Part shown: positions 14,628 to 24,000 of the stretch, in pieces | How the letters are laid out: every line of letters starts with the position of its first letter | How positions within the stretch are numbered: position 1 is the stretch's first letter | Assembly (NCBI RefSeq): GCF_014647875.1 | Contig: NZ_BMQA01000017.1 | Coordinates: 62,001 to 126,000 of the forward strand | Direction of reading: 5' to 3' | Length of the DNA stretch: 64,000 nt | DNA from: Streptomyces brasiliensis | Lineage (GTDB): Bacteria; Actinomycetota; Actinomycetes; Streptomycetales; Streptomycetaceae | Position numbers and translations under genes: made by a program | The notes under the pieces: generated by a model | Told to the model about the DNA's origin: nothing | What the model saw: only the letters and a program-made list of their open reading frames with translations | The model's database searches: none

Positions 14628-15518
14628 CTACACGGGCCGTACCGCCGTGTGCACCGTGTACGCCGACAGCACGAACAGGTCCGGGCGGTGGTGCACGCTC
14701 GCCGGGTCGTCCGGGTCGAGGAGACGGTCCACCGTGGCGCGGTCCTCGGCGTCCAGGCTCTCGGTGAAGCTGTCGCGGACGCGGGTGTAGGACGCGGCCA
14801 CATAGGCGCGGACCCGGTCGGAGGGCGGTGCGGGCAGGTCGAGGAGGAAGCTGCGGGTGCGGGTGTATTTGAGACCCGCGGCCGTCAGCAGCGCCGGCCA
14901 GTCCTCCGTCACCGCGACGCTGTCGGGCAGGTCGGCCCGCATACGGGCGAACCACTCCTCCTGCACCGTGTCGATGCGCGCCTCCAGACCCGGCCGGCCG
15001 ATCCCGATGTCCCGGGGCAGGAAGCGGTGGGGCAGGCCGCCCTCCAGGAGGGCCAGGGTGCCACCGGGCGCCAGCCGCCGGCCGAAGGCGGCAAGCGCGG
15101 CCCGCTGGTCGCCGAGGTGGTGGAGGCTGCGGCTCGCCCAGAGCAGGTCGGCCGGGTACTCCAACTCGTCCAGAACACCCGGGAGTTCTCCCGCCAGCGT
15201 GCCGAAGCGGTCCGCGACGCCCCGGCGCGCGGCACGGGCCCGGGCCCGCTCGAGCAGCGGCTCGCTGCCGTCCACCGCCATGACCCGCGCGCCCGGGAAC
15301 GTCTCGGCGAACAGGCATGACACGACGCCCGGCCCGCTGCCCGCGTCGACGATCAGCCCCGGCTCGGTCACCTCCTTCGCCAGCCAGGCCAGGGCCTGCT
15401 CGTACATGGGCAGGCCCAGCTCGGCTTGCGCCTCCAGCAGCTGGGCCATCTCTGCCCAGTCGATGTCGGTCGTGTCGCCGTCGTGATCGTGGCGATGGTG
15501 GTGAGGGTGGTGCGCCAT
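14628..15518 (-). CDS. Class I SAM-dependent methyltransferase with His-rich N-terminus
   Basis: A 296-residue methyltransferase. The SAM motif I is VDAGSGPGVVSCLF near residues 54-67, the acidic VMAVDGS follows, and motif post-I LWASRSLHHLGDQ is near 125. The unusual N-terminus MAHHPHHHRHDHDGD has seven His in fifteen residues, which could bind metal or be a natural purification-like tag; it is not part of the catalytic fold. A start further upstream (15563) is possible but adds non-conserved sequence. Neighbours are unrelated: a convergent GNAT gene and a divergent PhyH-type oxygenase. Substrate unknown. Confidence 0.85.
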   Translation of the reverse strand: MAHHPHHHRHDHDGDTTDIDWAEMAQLLEAQAELGLPMYEQALAWLAKEVTEPGLIVDAGSGPGVVSCLFAETFPGARVMAVDGSEPLLERARARAARRGVADRFGTLAGELPGVLDELEYPADLLWASRSLHHLGDQRAALAAFGRRLAPGGTLALLEGGLPHRFLPRDIGIGRPGLEARIDTVQEEWFARMRADLPDSVAVTEDWPALLTAAGLKYTRTRSFLLDLPAPPSDRVRAYVAASYTRVRDSFTESLDAEDRATVDRLLDPDDPASVHHRPDLFVLSAYTVHTAVRPV

Positions 15519-15640
15519 GGGGTCAGCCTCTCGTCCGTGTGCCGCCAGCCTGCGACGGCACACCGGCTGCGGGCCAGTCCTGTTGCGGGGGCGGCAAAAA
15601 GCGGATGCGGTCCGGACCGCTCATCGCCCACGATGGCTCG

Positions 15641-16429
15641 ATGAACGACGGACTGGTGGAGCGTTTCCTCGACGACGGGTTCGTGAAGATCGAGGGCGCC
15701 TTTCCGCCGCGCGTCGCCGAGGACTGCGCGCGGCTGCTGTGGCGCGAGACGGGGTACGACCCGGACGATCCCGGCACGTGGAAGGACCCTGTCGTGTGGG
15801 TGGGTGACATGGCGCAGGGGCCGTTCGCCGCCGCCGTCAACTCCCCTGTTCTTCACCAGGCGTTCGAGCTGCTCGTGGGGCCGGGGCGGTGGGTTCCGCG
15901 CTACTCGCTGGGCAGTTTTCCGCTACGGTTCCCGCACCCGGACGAGCCGGACGACGCCGGGTGGCACATCGAGGGGAGCTATCTGCCCGAGAGTTCCGAG
16001 GGTGCCGAAGGCGTAACGCTCTGGCACGCGAACCTATGGTCCCGGGACCGCGCCCTGCTGATGCTGTTCCTCTTCAGCGAGGTCACGGAAGCCGACGCCC
16101 CGACCCGTATCCGCGTCGGCTCGCATCTCGACGTCCCGCCGGTGCTGGAGCCGTACGGCGAGGAAGGGGCCTCGTTCCTGGAACTCGGTCCGAAGGTGGC
16201 GGCGGCCTCCGCCGGACGGCGCCTGGCATGGGCCACCGGTCGCCCCGGTGACGTCTACCTCTGTCACCCCTTCCTCGTCCACGCCGCCCAGCCCCACCAC
16301 GGCACCCGGCCCCGCTTCATGGCGCAGCCGGCGCTGCTTCCGGCGGTCCCGTACGAACTGGATCGGCCCGACCTGACGTACTCGCCGGTCGAGGCGGCGA
16401 TCCGCCGAGGTCTGTCCCCCAGTGACTGA
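15641..16429 (+). CDS. Phytanoyl-CoA dioxygenase (PhyH) family protein
   Basis: A 262-residue protein with the double-stranded beta-helix layout of Fe(II)/2-oxoglutarate oxygenases of the PhyH group. The iron motif appears as His109-Ile-Glu111 in GWHIEGSYL, with the distal His near 214 in CHPFLVHAAQ and the 2-oxoglutarate-binding Arg in HGTRPRFMAQP. The usual motif is H-x-D; Glu is a conservative swap that may still hold iron. The start ATG 15641 gives a fold-sized protein; an in-frame ATG at 15605 is an alternative, and neither has a strong ribosome site. Substrate unknown; divergent from the His-rich methyltransferase and convergent with a regulator fragment. Confidence 0.82.
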   Translation: MNDGLVERFLDDGFVKIEGAFPPRVAEDCARLLWRETGYDPDDPGTWKDPVVWVGDMAQGPFAAAVNSPVLHQAFELLVGPGRWVPRYSLGSFPLRFPHPDEPDDAGWHIEGSYLPESSEGAEGVTLWHANLWSRDRALLMLFLFSEVTEADAPTRIRVGSHLDVPPVLEPYGEEGASFLELGPKVAAASAGRRLAWATGRPGDVYLCHPFLVHAAQPHHGTRPRFMAQPALLPAVPYELDRPDLTYSPVEAAIRRGLSPSD

Positions 16430-16447
16430 CCCCCCGGGAACCGCCCG

Positions 16448-16870
16448 TCAGGCCTGACCGCCGTACCTCCCGGCCGGCTCCGTCACTGTTCGCTTGATCC
16501 TTTCTCGAAGTTCGGGCGGCGCGAGGACCTCGATGTCCGTGCCCAGGCGCAGGAATTCGGCGTAGGCGTGGTCGAGGGACTCGACGGGGACCGTGGCCCG
16601 GGTCCAGCCGGCTTCGTCCGCCGGCCCCGTCCGTACCTCCCGGGCGAGCGTCACGCCCGGGGCCAGTCGCACCAATGCCTCGCCGCGATACGGACGGTCG
16701 TGGAAGTCACGCTGGTACGTCTCCCGGCACGCGGCCAGGTCGAACCCTTCGGGCCGGGTGAACCCCTCGGGCGAGGCGGTGAGTTCCAGGATCTTGTCGA
16801 CGCGACAGGTGCGCGGTCCCGGGCCCGCCACGACGTACCAGCGGTTCGACCGGGAGACCGCGCTGTGGTC
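16448..16870 (-). pseudogene. WYL-domain regulator, C-terminal fragment
   Basis: The last 132 codons read from NRWYVVAGPGPRTCRVDKIL through ELTASPEGFTRPEGFDLAA to a normal C-terminus. This is the WYL domain (with its W-Y-x-V core, seen in DeoR-like ligand- or nucleic-acid-sensing regulators) and the following C-terminal extension. The N-terminal HTH expected upstream (about 200 residues) is absent: the same frame further upstream is out-of-frame methyltransferase DNA, and no start or ribosome site lies near. The fragment abuts a plus-strand remnant of another gene, so a deletion probably fused two half genes tail to head. Confidence 0.65.
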
Positions 16871-16911
16871 GCTGAACCGGTCGTTCAGCCGCAGCGGCAA
16901 GCTGTTCCCGC

Positions 16912-17110
16912 CGGTCGTCGGCCGCCTCGTGGGCGTCCGGGGCGTGCTCCACGGCGACGAAACCCCGACGGCGAGGACGTCCGGGTCCGGTTCGTCCGGA
17001 CCGGGGTCTCGTCCCGCGGGGCCCACTGGGAGCAGGCCTTCTCCGTCGACGGCGGGCGGACCTGGGTGACCAACTGGATCATGGACTTCAGCCGGCCTCC
17101 GGCCTCCTGA
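16912..17110 (+). pseudogene. DUF1579-like gene, frameshifted C-terminal remnant
   Basis: One plus-strand frame reads VVGRLVGVRGVLHGDET, and the next frame continues GEDVRVRFVRTGVSSRGAHW then EQAFSVDGGRTWVTNWIMDF. The ending W-E-Q-A-F-S-x-D-G-G-x-T-W-x-x-N-W-x-M-D-F is one I associate with small DUF1579-like proteins of Streptomyces. The two frames are joined by a shift near 16970, and the N-terminal two thirds is missing. Its last bases overlap the end of the convergent methyltransferase. Family name is from memory; that it is a broken gene is clearer than its identity. Confidence 0.5.
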
Positions 17111-17837
17111 AGCACCGCAGGGTGAAGCGGGGGTCGGGCCGGGGGCGGTCCTGGTCGGGGAGGGTGGCCAGGCGGTCGGCGTAGGTCTCCGTGCGGGGGT
17201 CGCCGGGCGGTAGCACGGTGAACCAGCCGCGGCGCAGGTCAGCGATCGTGCGCCGGGGGCTGCGGCCCTGGCCGAGGCCGACGAAGGACGCCCGGCCGGC
17301 GGGCAGCAGGCCGTGTTCGGCGGCGTGTGCGGCCACGGTCGCGCAGGCGTCACGGGCCGGGCGGCGTGGCCGTGGGGCCATGACGGAGTCTATGTCGCTG
17401 CCCACGTCGTGCGCGGCGGCCTTGTCGACCGTGGTGACGTACACACCGCCCGGCCGCAGCACCCGCGCGCACTCGGCGACGACCGCGCGGACCTCGGCGG
17501 GGTCCTCCAGCAGATGCAGCAGCCAGATGCTGGTCACCGCGTCGAACGTGCCATCGGAAAAGGGCAGTCGACGGCTGTCCGCCAGCAGGATCGCGCCGGG
17601 CAGGCGGGCCGCCGCCATCCGCGCCATGCCGGCTGTGAGGTCGCACCCCGTGACCTGCAGGCCGGGGCGGTCCGCCGCCAGCCGGCGGGTCACGATTCCA
17701 GTGCCGCATGCGACGTCCAGGAGGCGGCTCGCGTCGGCCGGGACCAGGCCGAGGGCGGCGTCGGCGGCCGCCCCGGCCCGCGCCTCGCCGCCGCGCGTCG
17801 CGTCGTACGCCTCGGCTTCCTTGCCGTAGTCCAGCAC
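17088..17837 (-). CDS. Class I SAM-dependent methyltransferase
   Basis: A 249-residue methyltransferase of the UbiE/Methyltransf_11 type. SAM motif I LLDVACGTGIVTRRL lies near residues 39-53, the acidic end of beta 2 is VTGCDLTAGMARMA, and FSDGTFDAVTSIWLLHLLED is the motif IV region near 93-112. The C-terminal half (GLGQGRSPRRTIADLRRGW) is less common and may form the acceptor pocket. Its start is five bases after the stop of the PhhB gene, so the two are cotranscribed. Its own 3' end overlaps a plus-strand gene remnant by 23 bases. Acceptor substrate unknown. Confidence 0.88.
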   Translation of the reverse strand: MLDYGKEAEAYDATRGGEARAGAAADAALGLVPADASRLLDVACGTGIVTRRLAADRPGLQVTGCDLTAGMARMAAARLPGAILLADSRRLPFSDGTFDAVTSIWLLHLLEDPAEVRAVVAECARVLRPGGVYVTTVDKAAAHDVGSDIDSVMAPRPRRPARDACATVAAHAAEHGLLPAGRASFVGLGQGRSPRRTIADLRRGWFTVLPPGDPRTETYADRLATLPDQDRPRPDPRFTLRCFRRPEAG

Positions 17838-17842
17838 GGGCG

Positions 17843-18148
17843 TCAGCGCGCGCCGTGGCCCGGGGCGAGGTCCTCCACCCGGCGGGCCAGCTCGAAGTCC
17901 TTCTCGGTGACGGCACCGCCCACGCTGTGGGTGTTCACGGTCAGCGACACCGTGTTGTAGCCGAGGGTGAGGTCGGAGTGGTGGTCCAGCTCGTCCTGGA
18001 CCTGGGCGATGTGCACAACCAGCGCCGCGGCCGCGAAGTGCGAGCCCAGCCGGTACGTGCGGGCGATACGGTCCCCGTCGAGCGACCAGCCCGGCAGCTC
18101 GGCCAGCCGGTCCTCGATCTCCTTCTGCGACAGCGGTGCGACGGTCAT
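17843..18148 (-). CDS. 4a-hydroxytetrahydrobiopterin dehydratase (pterin-4a-carbinolamine dehydratase)
   Basis: A 101-residue PhhB/PCD protein, the usual length. It carries the family core with HIAQVQDELDHHSDLTLGYN (the H-x(9)-H-H-P/S-D active-site arrangement) and VNTHSVGGAVTEKDFELAR. The enzyme dehydrates 4a-hydroxytetrahydropterin, recycling the pterin cofactor used by aromatic amino-acid hydroxylases; no hydroxylase gene is in the window. The usual Pro after His-His is Ser here. It is the first gene of a two-gene unit with a SAM methyltransferase and is divergent from an XRE regulator 175 bases away. Confidence 0.92.
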   Translation of the reverse strand: MTVAPLSQKEIEDRLAELPGWSLDGDRIARTYRLGSHFAAAALVVHIAQVQDELDHHSDLTLGYNTVSLTVNTHSVGGAVTEKDFELARRVEDLAPGHGAR

Positions 18149-18323
18149 GGCCCGGCTCCCTTCAGGGGGTCGCGTATCTGTTCAGCCTGCCACAGGAGGC
18201 CCTCGGAGTGCCTGGCCGGAGTCCGGTGGTGGGGCATGCGCGGGGCGCGCGGGCGCACGGCCCGGCTCCCGGGCCTGATTTTACGGTCGTACCCGCGCAC
18301 GCTTCTCGACTACGGTCGAAAGC

Positions 18324-19133
18324 ATGACCATCGTCGCGTCCGCCACCGCCGGCCAGGGCGTCGGCCCGCTGCTGCGGGCCTGGCGGGAGCGGCGCCGGAT
18401 CAGCCAGCTGAAGCTGGCCCTGCGCGCCGACTCCTCCGCCCGGCACATCAGCTTCGTCGAGACGGGCCGCTCCCGGCCGAGCGAGGAGATGGTGCTGCGG
18501 CTGGCGGACCACCTGGACGTCCCGGTACGCGAACGCAACGCGCTGCTGCTGGCGGCCGGTTACGCCCCGCACTACCCGGAGACCCCGCTCGCCGACCCGG
18601 CGCTGGACGCGCTGCGCGACGGCATGGAGCGGCTGATCCAGGGCTACGAGCCGTATCCGGCGCTGGTCGTGGACGCCACGTACACGGTCGTCGCCGCCAA
18701 CCGGGGCATCATCATGCTGCTGGAGGGCGTACCCGATTCGCTGCTGACGCCCGCCCCGAACGCGATGCGGCTGACGCTGCACCCCGACGGTCTCGCGCCG
18801 CGCATCCGCAACCTGCGCGAATGGCGCGGGCATCTCCTCGCGCAGATGGAACGGCAGATCGCCCTGCACCGCTCGGACGCGCTGCGCGCCCTGTACGAGG
18901 AGGTGGCGGCCTATCCGGTGCCCGAGGACCGGCCGGAGGCCGAACCCGCCGAGCCCGCCGTGTACTTCGCGCTGCCGCTGCGGATCGAGCACGAGGGCCG
19001 CGTACTGTCCTTCGTGTCGTCGATCTCCACCTTCAACACGCCCATGGACGTGACCGTGGCCGAGCTGGCGATCGAGACGTTCCTGCCCGCGGACCCCGCG
19101 ACTGCCAAGTACCTTCAGTCCCAGGTGGGTTGA
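18324..19133 (+). CDS. XRE-family regulator with MmyB-like ligand-binding domain
   Basis: A 269-residue regulator. Residues 13-70 form an XRE helix-turn-helix (LLRAWRERRRISQLKLALRA, with recognition helix near SSARHISFVETGRSRPS). Residues about 95-265 match the MmyB-type PAS-like domain that binds a small ligand, with YEPYPALVVDATYTVVAANR and the ending STFNTPMDVTVAELAIETF. In Streptomyces these proteins usually regulate a divergent SDR or oxidoreductase gene; here the divergent neighbour is PhhB-methyltransferase, making those its likely targets. Intergenic DNA contains the locally AT-rich GATTTTACGG. Ligand unknown. Confidence 0.9.
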   Translation: MTIVASATAGQGVGPLLRAWRERRRISQLKLALRADSSARHISFVETGRSRPSEEMVLRLADHLDVPVRERNALLLAAGYAPHYPETPLADPALDALRDGMERLIQGYEPYPALVVDATYTVVAANRGIIMLLEGVPDSLLTPAPNAMRLTLHPDGLAPRIRNLREWRGHLLAQMERQIALHRSDALRALYEEVAAYPVPEDRPEAEPAEPAVYFALPLRIEHEGRVLSFVSSISTFNTPMDVTVAELAIETFLPADPATAKYLQSQVG

Positions 19134-19231
19134 GCCGAGCCTTGAAGCGCGAATTCCGCGGCGGACAGGTGTGCGAGACGGCATCGCGTGCCAGACTGCT
19201 CGCGTACTTCGGCGCGTAGGGGAGGCGTGGC

Positions 19232-20095
19232 GTGAGTGAGCGGCGGGCTGCGCCCACCGTGGGCCAAGTGGTGCTCGGGAAGCGGCTGCAGGAGCTGCGC
19301 GAGGCCGCCGGCCTGGGGCGCGACGAGGCGGCCCGGGTGCTGCGGGTGGCGTCGGCGACCGTACGGCGGATGGAGATGGCCGAGGTCGCCCTGAAGATCC
19401 CTTATGTCCAGGTGCTGTTGACGACGTACGGCGTGCCCGACGAGGAGGCCGAAGCGTTCGTCCGGCTCGCGGAGGAGGCCAACCAGCCGGGCTGGTGGCA
19501 GCGGTTCCACGACGTGCTGCCCGACTGGTTCAGCCTGTACGTGAGCCTGGAGGGCGCCGCCCGGATCATCCGCTCCTACGAACCGCACTTCCTGCCGGGC
19601 TTGTTGCAGACCGAACCGTACGCGCGTGCCGTGATGGAGGCCGGGACGATAGGGCAGATGGACCCGGCCCTGGTCGAGCGCCACGTCTCCCTGCGGATGG
19701 AGCGCCAGCGGCTCCTGGAGCGGGACGACCCGCCCCACCTGTGGGTGATCACGGACGAGACGGCGCTGCTCCGCCCGGTGAGCGGCCGTGCCGAAGTCAT
19801 GCGCGACCAGTTGGACAAGCTCCTCGAGTACGCCGAGCGGGACCGGATCACGCTCCAGATCGCGGAGTTCGCGGACGGCCCGCACCCGGGGACGTACGCG
19901 CCCTTCACGCTGTTCCGGTTCGCCGAGCCCGAGCTGCCCGACATGGTCTTCACCGAGTATCTGACCGGTGCCCTCTACCTGGACTCCCGCAAGGAGGTCT
20001 CCACGCACCTTGAGGTCCTCGACCACATGACGGCGCAGGCCGCATCCGCGCAGCGGACCAGGAAGATCCTTCGGGTGTACCGCGAGAACCTCTGA
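19232..20095 (+). CDS. XRE-family regulator with DUF5753 domain
   Basis: A 287-residue protein with an N-terminal XRE helix-turn-helix (GKRLQELREAAGLGRDEAAR, residues 11-30) and a DUF5753 domain (about 95-275) recognisable by IRSYEPHFLPGLLQTEPYAR, LWVITDETALLRPV and DRITLQIAEFADGPHPG. This family is very abundant in Streptomyces and normally precedes a DUF397 gene, as in the bldB/whiJ-type modules that influence development. Here the next gene is a DUF574 methyltransferase 54 bases on, and the only DUF397 in the window is a pseudogene 6 kb away. GTG start has GGGGAGGCGTGGC upstream. Confidence 0.92.
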   Translation: MSERRAAPTVGQVVLGKRLQELREAAGLGRDEAARVLRVASATVRRMEMAEVALKIPYVQVLLTTYGVPDEEAEAFVRLAEEANQPGWWQRFHDVLPDWFSLYVSLEGAARIIRSYEPHFLPGLLQTEPYARAVMEAGTIGQMDPALVERHVSLRMERQRLLERDDPPHLWVITDETALLRPVSGRAEVMRDQLDKLLEYAERDRITLQIAEFADGPHPGTYAPFTLFRFAEPELPDMVFTEYLTGALYLDSRKEVSTHLEVLDHMTAQAASAQRTRKILRVYRENL

Positions 20096-20149
20096 GACAC
20101 CGTCCCGACTCTGCCCGTACGGCCCCGAACTCCTAGGAGAGCACCCCGC

Positions 20150-20965
20150 ATGACCGGATCCGAAGCCGCGTCCATCCGCATCGACACCAGTCGGCCGCAT
20201 CCGGCACGGGTCTACGACTGGTGGCTGGGCGGCAAGGACAACTACCCGGTGGACGAGGAACTGGCCCGCAAGATCCTCGCCGCCGACGGCACCGTGGTGC
20301 GCGGCGCGCGGGCCAACCGCCGGTTCATGCAGCGGGCGACCCGCACCGCCGCACAGGCCGGGATCCGGCAGTTCCTCGACATCGGCACGGGCATCCCCAC
20401 CGAGCCCAATCTGCACCAGGTGGCCCAGGGCGTCGCCCCGGAGTCGAGGGTCGTGTACGTGGACAACGACCCGATCGTCCTGAGGCACGCGCAGGCGCTG
20501 CTGCACGGTTCCGCCGAGGGCAGCACCGACTACGTCCACGCCGACGTCCGCGACCCCGGCACGATCCTGCGGCTGGCCGGCGAGACCCTGGACTTCTCGC
20601 AGCCGGTCTCGCTGTCGCTGGTCGCGCTCACGCACTATCTGGACGACGCCGCCGACGGCGACGACGTGTACGGCCTGATCGCGCGGTACGTCGACGCGCT
20701 CGCCCCGGGCAGCCATCTGGTGCTCTCCCAGGTCACCGCCGATCTCGCCCCCGAGGGCGTGGCGCAGGCGGCCGAGCAGTTCCGGCGCAGCGGCACCCCG
20801 TTCCACCCGCGCTCGCTGGCCGACTTCTCGCGCTTCTTCGACGGTCTGGAACTGCTGGGTCCGGGCGCGATCGCCGTGTCCGGCTGGCGTCCGGAGCCGG
20901 CGGACGTTGCGGCGCAGACGGAGGGCGTCGTGCCGGTCTACGGGGCCGTCGCCCGCAAGGTCTGA
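20150..20965 (+). CDS. DUF574-type SAM-dependent methyltransferase
   Basis: A 271-residue member of PF04672, a SAM methyltransferase family expanded in actinomycetes. It starts with the signature RPHPARVYDWWLGGKDNYPV (residues 15-34); SAM motif I is FLDIGTGIPT near 77-86, and the acidic VVYVDNDP follows. The end PVYGAVARKV is the complete family C-terminus. AGGAG precedes the ATG. These genes often sit beside XRE/DUF5753 regulators, as here, and may be one transcript with it. The substrate is not known for the family. A C-terminal fragment of a second copy lies at 3381-3563. Confidence 0.92.
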   Translation: MTGSEAASIRIDTSRPHPARVYDWWLGGKDNYPVDEELARKILAADGTVVRGARANRRFMQRATRTAAQAGIRQFLDIGTGIPTEPNLHQVAQGVAPESRVVYVDNDPIVLRHAQALLHGSAEGSTDYVHADVRDPGTILRLAGETLDFSQPVSLSLVALTHYLDDAADGDDVYGLIARYVDALAPGSHLVLSQVTADLAPEGVAQAAEQFRRSGTPFHPRSLADFSRFFDGLELLGPGAIAVSGWRPEPADVAAQTEGVVPVYGAVARKV

Positions 20966-21043
20966 CCCGTACGGCTGGCCTGAACGGGTGCGCTCCCGCG
21001 CCCGCCCCTAGGTTCTAACCGAGGGGTGAGCTAGGGAGCGCAC

Positions 21044-24000
21044 GTGACCGAGACACGGACACCGCCGAGGGAGCCGGGCGCGGCGCTGCTGAGCGCCGGG
21101 AGGTTCTTCCGGCCCGGCACGCCCTCCCCCGACCTGCACAGTGTGCGGCTGACCGGAGGCCGGGAGGGTGACGTCTTCTACCGGGACCGCTGGAGCCACG
21201 ACAAGGTGGTGCGCTCCACCCACGGCGTGAACTGCACCGGTTCGTGCCGCTGGAAGGTGTACGTCAAGGACGGGATCATCACCTGGGAGACCCAGGAGAC
21301 GGACTACCCCTCGGTGGGTCCGGACCGCCCCGAGTACGAGCCCCGCGGCTGCCCGCGCGGCGCCGCCTTCTCCTGGTACACCTACTCCCCCACCCGGGTG
21401 CGCTACCCGTACGTCCGCGGTGTCCTGCTGGAGATGTACCGGGAGGCGAAGCAGCGGCTGTCCGATCCGGTGCTGGCCTGGGCGGACCTCCAGGACGATC
21501 CCGAGCGGCGCCGGCGCTACCAGCGAGCCCGCGGCAAGGGCGGACTGGTGCGGGCCACGTGGGACGAGGCGGTGGAGATCGTCGCCGCGGCACACGTCCA
21601 CACCATCAAGACGTACGGCCCGGACCGCATCGCCGGCTTCTCCCCGATTCCCGCGATGTCGATGGTGTCGCACGCGGCCGGGGCCCGCTTCCACTCGCTG
21701 ATCGGCGCCCCGATGCTGTCCTTCTACGACTGGTACGCCGACCTTCCGGTGGCCTCGCCGCAGGTCTTCGGCGACCAGACGGACGTACCGGAGTCGGGCG
21801 ACTGGTGGGACGCCGCCTACCTGATGATGTGGGGCTCCAACGTCCCGGTGACCCGGACCCCGGACGCGCACTGGATGGCCGAGGCGCGCTACCGCGGTCA
21901 GAAGGTCGTGGTGGTGTCCCCGGACTACGCGGACAACACCAAGTTCGCCGACGAGTGGCTGCACCCGCACCCCGGCACGGACGGGGCGCTCGCGCTGGCG
22001 ATGGGGCACGTGGTCCTGAAGGAGTTCTTCGTCGACCGCGAGACGCCGTTCTTCGCGGACTACGTACGGCGGTTCACCGACCTGCCGTTCCTGGTGACGC
22101 TGACCGGGCGGGACGGAGCGTACGTACCGGGGAAGTTCCTGCGCGCCGCCGACCTCGGGCAGAAGAGCGAGGGCGCTCAGTGGAAGACAGTCGTGCTGGA
22201 CGACGTGACCGGCCGCGCGGTCGTGCCGAACGGCTCGCTGGGCTTCCGCTGGACCGAGTCGGGCAAGGGGAAATGGAACCTCGAACTCGGCGATGTGCGA
22301 CCACGGTTGAGCCTCTACGGCAGTGAGGTCGCGGCCGGTGTGGAGGTGCTGCTGCCGCGCTTCGACACCGAGGGCGGTCAGCACGGGCAGGGGCGCGGGG
22401 AGGTGCTGCGGCGCGGGGTGCCGGCCACCCGGCTCGGCGGCCCCGAGGGCCCGCTCGTGACGACCGTGTTCGATCTGCTGCTCGCACAGTACGGCGTGCT
22501 CCGGCACGGCCTGCCGGGCGCATGGCCGGCCTCGTACGACGACGCCCGCACCCCGGGCACCCCCGCCTGGCAGGAGGTGCACACATCCGTCCCCGCGGCC
22601 AAGTGCGTGAAGATCGCCCGGGAGTTCGCGCGCACCGCCGAGCGGTCGCAGGGCCGCTGCATGATCCTGATGGGCGCGGGCACCAACCACTGGTTCCACT
22701 CCGAGACGATCTACCGTGCCTTCCTCGCACTGCTCCAGCTGACGGGCTGCCAGGGCCGCAACGGCGGCGGCTGGGCGCACTACGTCGGCCAGGAGAAGTG
22801 CCGCCCGGTCACCGGCTGGGCGACGCTGGCCGCCGCCTCCGACTGGTCACGGCCGCCCCGGCAGATGATCGGCACCGCGTACTGGTTCCTCAACACCGAC
22901 CAGTGGCGCTACGACCGGTTCGGCGCCGACGTGCTCGCCTCGCCGCTGGGTGAGGGCCGGTTCGCGGGGATGACCGGTGCGGACTGCCTCGCCCTGTCGG
23001 CGCGGGCGGGCTGGATGCCGTCGTACCCGACCTTCGACCGCAATCCGCTGGAGCTGGGCGAGGTCTTCGGCGACCCGGTGGCCAAGGCGGTGGCCGAACT
23101 GCGCACGGCCACACTGAAGTTCGCCTGCGAGGACCCGGACGCGCCGGAGAACTGGCCGCGGATCGTGACGCTGTGGCGGGCCAATCTCCTCGGCTCGTCG
23201 GCGAAGGGCACCGAGTACTTCACCAAGCATCTGCTGGGCACGCAGTCCTCGCTGCGGGCCGAGGAGGCGGCGCCGGACGAGCGGCCGCGCGACGTGACCT
23301 GGCGGGCCGAGGCCCCCGAGGGCAAGCTCGACCTGCTGCTGTCCCTCGACTTCCGGCAGACCTCCTCCACGCTGCTGTCGGACGTCGTGCTGCCCGCGGC
23401 GACCTGGTACGAGAAGCACGACCTGTCGTCCACCGACATGCATCCCTACGTGCACTCCTTCTCCCCCGCCGTGGATCCGCCGTGGCAGGCCCGGACCGAC
23501 TTCGACGCGTTCAAGGCGCTCGCCGAGAAACTGAGCGAGCTGGCCGCCGGTCATCTGGGCGTGCGCAGGGACCTGGTCGCCTCGCCGCTCCAGCACGACA
23601 CCCCGGGAGAGATCGCCCAGCCGGGCGGGGTCGCGCTGGACTGGCGGCGCGGCGAGTGCGATCCCGAGCCCGGCCGGACCATGCCGAACCTGACAGTGGT
23701 CGAGCGGGACTACACCGCGATCGGCGCCAAGTTCGCCGCCCTCGGCCCGCTGGTTGAGGAACTGGGCCTGCCCGCCAAGGGGATCGCACTGCGGCCGGAC
23801 GAAGAGGTCCAGCAGCTGCGGCAGTCGAACGGCGTCGGTTACGAGGGCCGCCCGTCCCTGGACACGGCGGTGAAGGCGTGCGACACCATCCTGAGCCTGT
23901 CCGGCACCACCAACGGCCGCCTCGCCACCCAGGGTTTCCACACCCTGGAACAGCGCACCGGCCAGGAGATGGCACACCTCGCCGCCGAGCACGAGGGCAA

